A stretch of DNA of 43,545 nucleotides, from the NCBI GenBank assembly GCA_022773025.1, contig JALEZF010000112.1:1-43545 (forward strand), in the 5' to 3' direction. A program made the translations under genes and the position numbers. A model generated the notes under the pieces. It was not told the origin of the DNA. It worked only from the letters and a program-made list of their open reading frames with translations, and did no database searches. Shown piece by piece: positions 39,291 to 43,545 of this stretch. Position 1 is the first letter of the stretch, and each line of letters opens with the position of its first letter. This DNA is from Clostridium sp. GTDB lineage: Bacteria > Bacillota > Clostridia > Clostridiales > Clostridiaceae.

Positions 39291-39542
39291 AAAAAAGCAG
39301 CCTCTATGGACTGCGAACCCTTGATATACAAAGGTTTGAAGCTAGCTGACCTGGTCTTTGACCCCACACTCGCCTGCTGGAGCTTTTGCTACCCGGAATT
39401 AACCTCTCACTACTAACTCTCTCATATTAAATTATGGCAGGACTTACTTCTAAGCCGCACCATGCTCATTAAAACTTTGTTTAACTTACGTGGATCGTTT
39501 TGCCTGCGACTGGCATCGACTTTCAACCACAAACCTAGCTAC
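39291..39542 (-). ncRNA. raiA RNA: Probable raiA motif RNA
   Basis: A gene-free stretch of about 250 bp that is GC-richer than its surroundings, has its own strong promoter and ends in a terminator (GCAG/CTGC stem at 39297-39314, then T6). Reading on the minus strand, the ends pair (39530-39536 with 39332-39338, AGGTTTG/CAAACCT); internal hairpins include GGTC-AAA-GACC (39353-39363) and a nested GTGG/CCAC, TCG/CGA, TGCC/GGCA stem near 39490-39528. It is downstream of comFC, the known place of the raiA RNA, which precedes the raiA/hpf gene in Firmicutes. 6S RNA is the main alternative; tmRNA, RNase P and SRP signatures are absent. Confidence 0.65.
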
Positions 39543-39548
39543 AGTATT

Positions 39549-39576
39549 ATTATATACGAGATTTCGCAGCAGTCAA
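39549..39576 (-). promoter_or_regulatory. Promoter of the structured RNA
   Basis: On the minus strand TTGACT (39571-39576) and TATAAT (39549-39554) with a 16-bp spacer, inside the 3' end of comFC. Predicted start near 39542, which matches the start of the base-paired region. Confidence 0.75.
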
Positions 39577-40233
39577 GACCCAAACTTTTCTAGCACCATT
39601 TTTCATAAGCTCTCTACTGCAATAAAATACTGTAGCACCAGTGGTTAACACATCATCTACTAGAATAATATTCTTATCCTTTACATCTTTACCTTCTATA
39701 AAATTATAGCCATTCTTTGCATTTTCCCATCTCTCATCTACAGATAATGTTTTTTGCTTTTGGTGTCCCTTTTTCTTTTCTAGTAACTCATCAATTTCTA
39801 AGTCAAATTTTTCTCCTAAGATAGAACTTAGAAATTCACTTTGATTAAATCCCCTTTTCTTCTTATTTTCCTTTGTCATGGGGACGTAAGTTATCATGTC
39901 AACTTCATCAAGATTAAAGCGTTCCATACATTTTATCATTAGTTGTCCTAAGAACTCTCCACATTGAAAATTGTCCTTATATTTGAAAGCCAGTATCATA
40001 TTTTTTATAGCAGCAGAATAATAGGCGCCACTATAAATATAAAGCTCATAATAATCCTTCTCTAATATATAAGGTTCTTTTGGAATAAGTATTTCCTTTT
40101 TACAACTTTCACATAAAAAATCATATGAAATAGGCCTACCACAGTTCAAGCAGAGGCCTTCTTCTTCATCATATATGGTATTTAAAATACATCTTTTTAT
40201 ATACTCTATTCCTTTAACAAACCGCTTTCCCAT
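39550..40233 (-). CDS. comFC: ComFC-like phosphoribosyltransferase-family competence protein
   Basis: 227 residues. An N-terminal zinc finger (LCLNCGRPISYDFLCESCKK, four Cys) and a C-terminal phosphoribosyltransferase-like domain with the PRPP loop (NIILVDDVLTTGAT, about 190-203). A central VDMITYVPMTKENKKKRGFN stretch and FNQSEFL are typical of ComFC. It aids DNA uptake in natural transformation; in clostridia the gene is kept even in strains not known to be competent. It overlaps the upstream gene by 28 bp and contains the RNA promoter at its 3' end. Confidence 0.9.
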   Translation of the reverse strand: MGKRFVKGIEYIKRCILNTIYDEEEGLCLNCGRPISYDFLCESCKKEILIPKEPYILEKDYYELYIYSGAYYSAAIKNMILAFKYKDNFQCGEFLGQLMIKCMERFNLDEVDMITYVPMTKENKKKRGFNQSEFLSSILGEKFDLEIDELLEKKKGHQKQKTLSVDERWENAKNGYNFIEGKDVKDKNIILVDDVLTTGATVFYCSRELMKNGARKVWVLTAAKSRI

Positions 40234-41222
40234 GCTAATTTATTGAAGCTTCTAGCGATATCCTTTGCTTTCGTCATATTTTCCGTCACTACATTAGCTA
40301 AAAATATGGCTTCTCCAAGATTCCCGCTATTGCTCATCCCTACCTTTCCACATAAAAACAAGAGCTTTTTGTACTTAAACTCTATGCTATCTGCAAAATA
40401 GACTATTATGTCTAAATTCTTGACATCCTGAGGAATATTATACATGGAACTTATAAGGGTTATAGTAGGAATATCTTTACTCTTAATCTTCTTTAGAGAT
40501 CGTTTATAGTCATTTTCCATATCTAGTATTATATTCTCATACTCATTATCTATATTTTGAAGATATTCCGATATAATCTGATGACTTTGACTTTCCGGAA
40601 GATAGATTATAAGATTCCTCTTGCTCTCTATAAACCACTTTATATAATCGTATATTATATAAGGAATATCTTTTGATAAATCTATTCTAGTGTTTACTAT
40701 CCTTGGCTCTATAAATGGATTACTTCCTGCTACATGCTCCATGGTATCTCCATCTATAAGAACAGTCTCAACTGAGTACACTAAATGCTTTTGAGCTTTC
40801 TTCGATATAGTAAGCTCCTCTATCTCATCTCTGCTATAGTCTGCGTATTCACTTATATCATCATATATAACCAAATCAAATTTCATAGCGATGTCAAATG
40901 CATTTTCATGATTTGCAAATATAAGCTGAACGCTATCATAAACACTTCCGTTATTCCTAAAATAAGCATAATTTCTAAAGCTGCTACTTCTCTTTAGTAC
41001 CTTTAAAAACTTTATATTATCCTCTTGTTCATTTGTTATATATAATACCTTTTTCTTAGAATTTACAAAGTTTAAAACTGTATCTAAAAATATATCTGAG
41101 GAGCTGTATGGCGCAGCTAAAATATTAAGCATAGAATTTTTATTAAAGCTTCTGCTCCATCTCTCAATTTTTTCATCTATGGATTTTTCAGCATGATGTT
41201 TATGGGATTTGAACCAAATCAT
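40206..41222 (-). CDS. Degenerate ComFA-like protein
   Basis: 338 residues. The position before comFC and the C-terminal pattern (LLFLCGKVGMSNSGNLGEAI, then MTKAKDIARSFNKLA) match ComFA, where the equivalent is the R-V-G-R motif and the following helix. The helicase motifs are missing: no GxGKT (the site reads AAPYSSSDIFLDT near residue 37) and the DEAD-like position reads VIYDDISEYA. No N-terminal zinc Cys is seen. It thus looks like a ComFA relative that lost ATPase activity. GGAGAAGGGGG precedes the ATG. Confidence 0.65.
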   Translation of the reverse strand: MIWFKSHKHHAEKSIDEKIERWSRSFNKNSMLNILAAPYSSSDIFLDTVLNFVNSKKKVLYITNEQEDNIKFLKVLKRSSSFRNYAYFRNNGSVYDSVQLIFANHENAFDIAMKFDLVIYDDISEYADYSRDEIEELTISKKAQKHLVYSVETVLIDGDTMEHVAGSNPFIEPRIVNTRIDLSKDIPYIIYDYIKWFIESKRNLIIYLPESQSHQIISEYLQNIDNEYENIILDMENDYKRSLKKIKSKDIPTITLISSMYNIPQDVKNLDIIVYFADSIEFKYKKLLFLCGKVGMSNSGNLGEAIFLANVVTENMTKAKDIARSFNKLAWESGLLKE

Positions 41223-41237
41223 ATAATCCCCCTTCTC

Positions 41238-43469
41238 CTATTCATTAAAAATATCATCTTTTAAAATATCTTGTATTCTCCATCGTAGTGATGAATATCT
41301 CTCAAAAGCCCTATCATTTTCAATCATAAATTTTAGTGCTTTAGGCGAACCAGTCAAAACAACTAGTTCCTTTGCTCTTGTTATAGCTGTATATATTAGA
41401 TTTCTATTCATAAGCATAGGTGGTCCCATAAACATGGGTATCACTATAACGGGAAATTCACTTCCCTGACTCTTATGTATAGTTATTGCATAGGCAAGTT
41501 CTAGTTCATCTAAGTACATAGCTTCATAACACACTCTTCTCTCATCATCAAAAATTATGGTGATAGAGTTCCCTTCATTATCTATTGACTCTATAAAACC
41601 TATATCACCATTGAATACTCCTAAGCCCTCTTTTTCTCCGCTACCTTTTATTCTGGTCCATTGAAGGTTGTAATTGTTCTTTGTCTGCATGACTTTGTCG
41701 CCTTCTCTAAAGACCATACCTCTATATTCCTTCTCTACCTTTCCTTTTTCCTTTGGATTTAGTATATCCTGAAGGTTAGAATTTAAATTATCTACTCCTA
41801 GGATTCCTTTCCTCATTGGTGAAAGAATTTGTATATCACTGAATCCATCCCAAGATTTATTGAACTTTGGAAGTCTTACTTTTACAAGTTCTTTAACCCT
41901 AGTTAGAACATCCTCCGGCCCCTCCTCTTGCATGAAAAAGAAATCCTTTCCCTTTTTATTCAGCAGTGGCATCTCTCCATTATTTATCTTGTGAGCATTT
42001 ATTGTTATAAGACTTGTTTCTGATTGTCTAAATATCTCTTGAAGCTTTGTAACCTTTATACAGCCACTCTCAATCAAATCATGAAGCACATTTCCTGGTC
42101 CTACTGATGGAAGCTGGTCTACGTCACCAACTATTACAAGCCTTGTTCCTATCTTTATTGCTTTTAAAAGACTAGACATAAGGGATATATCTATCATTGA
42201 AGCCTCATCTATTATGATTACATCACATTCTAAAGGTGAATCTTCACCTTTTGCGAAAACATCTAATGTTTCATCTCCTGTGAAGCCCATCTCCAAAAGT
42301 CTATGTATTGTTTTTGCTTCTCTATGGGTAGCCTCTGTCATTCTCTTGGCTGCTCTTCCTGTAGGTGCCGCCATTACTACCTTAAAACTGTTATTCTCAA
42401 ATATGCCCATTATACAGTTTATTATAGTAGTTTTTCCTGTACCCGGTCCCCCAGTTATTATCTCAATACCATGCTGAAAAGCTCCTCTTATAGCTTCCTT
42501 CTGGCTATCAGCAAAGGTTATCCTATTTTCCTTTTGAAATTCTTCTATTTCATCATCAACTTTTATTTTTAAATCATCATAATTTGAAGTAGCCAAAGTC
42601 AGAATGTTCTTAGTTACACTAAGCTCACAATAGTAATAGAACGGTGTAAATATACATTCCACCCCTTCTATTTTTTCCATCTTTATTTTTCCATCAATTA
42701 TGCAGTCTGCTATATTTCTCTCTATGATACTTTCTTCTACTAAAAGCACCTTTGCAGCATTGTTTACAAGTTTATCCTTTGGTATATAAGTATGTCCCAT
42801 AGCACAAAATTCATTTACTACATATTTAATTCCGCTTTGAATTCTAAATGGGGCATCCTTCTCTACTCCTAGACTTCTTGCTATCTTGTCAGAAGTCTTA
42901 AATCCTATACCTGTAACTTCTTCGCAAAGTATATAAGGATTTTCCTTTACCACGGTTACAGCTTGAGAGCCAAATCTCTTGTGTATCTTCATGCACTGAT
43001 TAGGTCCTATGCCATAGCTTTGGAGGAATATCATTATATTTCTCACATCTCTTTGTTTTCCGTAAGAATCATATATGAGTTCAAGTTTTTTCTCGCCAAT
43101 TCCTTCTACTTCTCTAAGTCTTTGGATATCGTTGTCTAAAATCTCTAAAGTATTTTCTCCAAACCTATTAACTATTTTCTTAGCAGTTATTGGGCCTATT
43201 CCTACAATTACACCTGAAGCGAGATATTTCTCTATTCCTTTTGTTGAAGTTGGCAGAATCTCTTCGCAGCTTTTAACTTGAAACTGCTTTCCAAACTTAG
43301 GATGAGTTATCCACTGTCCTAAAAGTTTTAAATTTTGTCCTTCAACTAGGTAAGGAATAGTTCCAACTATGGTAACTATAGATTTATCAGAACTAAGCTT
43401 TGCAACTACATATCCATTTTCTTCGTTTTGAAAAACTATCTCATCTATTACTCCATTTATTTCATCCAT
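41238..43469 (-). CDS. recD2: RecD2-type ATP-dependent DNA helicase
   Basis: 743 residues. The N-terminal OB and HhH regions (LPTSTKGIEKYLASGVIVGI, GPITAKKIVNRFGENTLEIL, VEGIGEKKLELI) precede the SF1B helicase: motif I IITGGPGTGKTTII, Ia VVMAAPTGRAAKRM, II VIIIDEASMID, III RLVIVGDVDQLPSVGPG, and the C-terminal motif VI AYAITIHKSQGSEF and YTAITRAKELVV. RecD2 is a 5'-3' helicase in repair and recombination without RecBC. Complete, host gene, GGGAG site before ATG. It leads the recD2-comFA-comFC set. Confidence 0.95.
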   Translation of the reverse strand: MDEINGVIDEIVFQNEENGYVVAKLSSDKSIVTIVGTIPYLVEGQNLKLLGQWITHPKFGKQFQVKSCEEILPTSTKGIEKYLASGVIVGIGPITAKKIVNRFGENTLEILDNDIQRLREVEGIGEKKLELIYDSYGKQRDVRNIMIFLQSYGIGPNQCMKIHKRFGSQAVTVVKENPYILCEEVTGIGFKTSDKIARSLGVEKDAPFRIQSGIKYVVNEFCAMGHTYIPKDKLVNNAAKVLLVEESIIERNIADCIIDGKIKMEKIEGVECIFTPFYYYCELSVTKNILTLATSNYDDLKIKVDDEIEEFQKENRITFADSQKEAIRGAFQHGIEIITGGPGTGKTTIINCIMGIFENNSFKVVMAAPTGRAAKRMTEATHREAKTIHRLLEMGFTGDETLDVFAKGEDSPLECDVIIIDEASMIDISLMSSLLKAIKIGTRLVIVGDVDQLPSVGPGNVLHDLIESGCIKVTKLQEIFRQSETSLITINAHKINNGEMPLLNKKGKDFFFMQEEGPEDVLTRVKELVKVRLPKFNKSWDGFSDIQILSPMRKGILGVDNLNSNLQDILNPKEKGKVEKEYRGMVFREGDKVMQTKNNYNLQWTRIKGSGEKEGLGVFNGDIGFIESIDNEGNSITIIFDDERRVCYEAMYLDELELAYAITIHKSQGSEFPVIVIPMFMGPPMLMNRNLIYTAITRAKELVVLTGSPKALKFMIENDRAFERYSSLRWRIQDILKDDIFNE

Positions 43470-43503
43470 AGAAATCTCCCTACTTAAAAGAATTACAATA
43501 TTT

Positions 43504-43532
43504 ATTATATCATATTTTCATCTTACTCTATA
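43504..43532 (-). promoter_or_regulatory. Candidate promoter of recD2
   Basis: A perfect TATAAT (43504-43509 on the minus strand) lies about 35 bp before the recD2 ATG. The -35 region (43527-43532) is poor, so strength is uncertain. Nothing else is seen in 43470-43545. Confidence 0.5.
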
Positions 43533-43545
43533 TTTAATATTAGTT

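Noticed and set aside
39291-39542. tmRNA, RNase P RNA or SRP RNA at the prophage end
   Set aside because: No GGTTCGA-type tRNA-like end or tag frame, no GAGGAAAGTCC, no SRP GGAAGCAG-type loop. 6S RNA stays as a weaker alternative to raiA RNA.
42214-42572. Rightward frames inside recD2
   Set aside because: Antisense to conserved helicase motifs; explained by recD2 codon use.

Overview
The window is AT-rich (roughly 70% A+T by eye) with strong AGGAGG ribosome binding sites and Clostridium-type host genes, so it most likely comes from Clostridium sensu stricto or a close relative. About 39.2 kb (1 to about 39,290) is a siphovirus-type prophage that runs off the left edge. The right end (about 39,290-43,545) is host chromosome: recD2, a degenerate comFA-like gene, comFC and a structured non-coding RNA best explained as the raiA motif RNA. 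All of these lie on the minus strand. The phage integrase ends about 45 bp from the RNA terminator, so the phage appears to use the raiA RNA 3' end, or the gap just after it, as its attachment site.

Layout from right to left. Lysogeny module (35.3-39.25 kb): integrase, ImmA-type metalloprotease and CI-like repressor read rightward from a divergent promoter/operator region. An AntA/KilAC antirepressor, a Cro-like regulator, a Xis-like protein and a Bro-N/KilAC antirepressor read leftward. Early/replication module (20.2-34.3 kb, leftward): SNF2 helicase, VRR-NUC nuclease, HD protein, Cas4-like/Sak4-like fusion, DUF669 protein, family B DNA polymerase, MazG-like protein, YyaC-like protein, P4-type primase/helicase, and many small zinc-binding or unknown proteins. 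A repeat-rich, AT-rich stretch at 19.9-20.2 kb looks like a replication origin or a cluster of regulator sites. An ArpU-type late regulator follows, then a promoter plus leader terminator directly before terS.

Packaging/head/tail (1-19.3 kb, leftward): terS, an inserted cargo block (serine resolvase, Cys-rich protein, DUF2441-like protein), terL, SPP1-type portal, a MuF minor head protein with a toxin-like C-terminus and its probable immunity gene, scaffold, decoration protein, E-family major capsid, collagen-like head fiber, connectors, tail tube, tail chaperones, a membrane-protein moron, tape measure, Dit, Gp37-like tail tip protein, and the start of a tail fiber. Lysis genes and the other attachment site are not in the window.

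Most noteworthy: (1) integration at a raiA RNA; (2) a MuF-toxin/immunity pair; (3) a 24-bp perfect direct repeat flanking the antirepressor gene, whose leader copy matches the repressor's ribosome-binding/start region and would be transcribed as its near-complement; (4) a resolvase gene whose promoter is embedded in paired GTATCAAAA half-sites; (5) a phage-borne YyaC-like sporulation protein.
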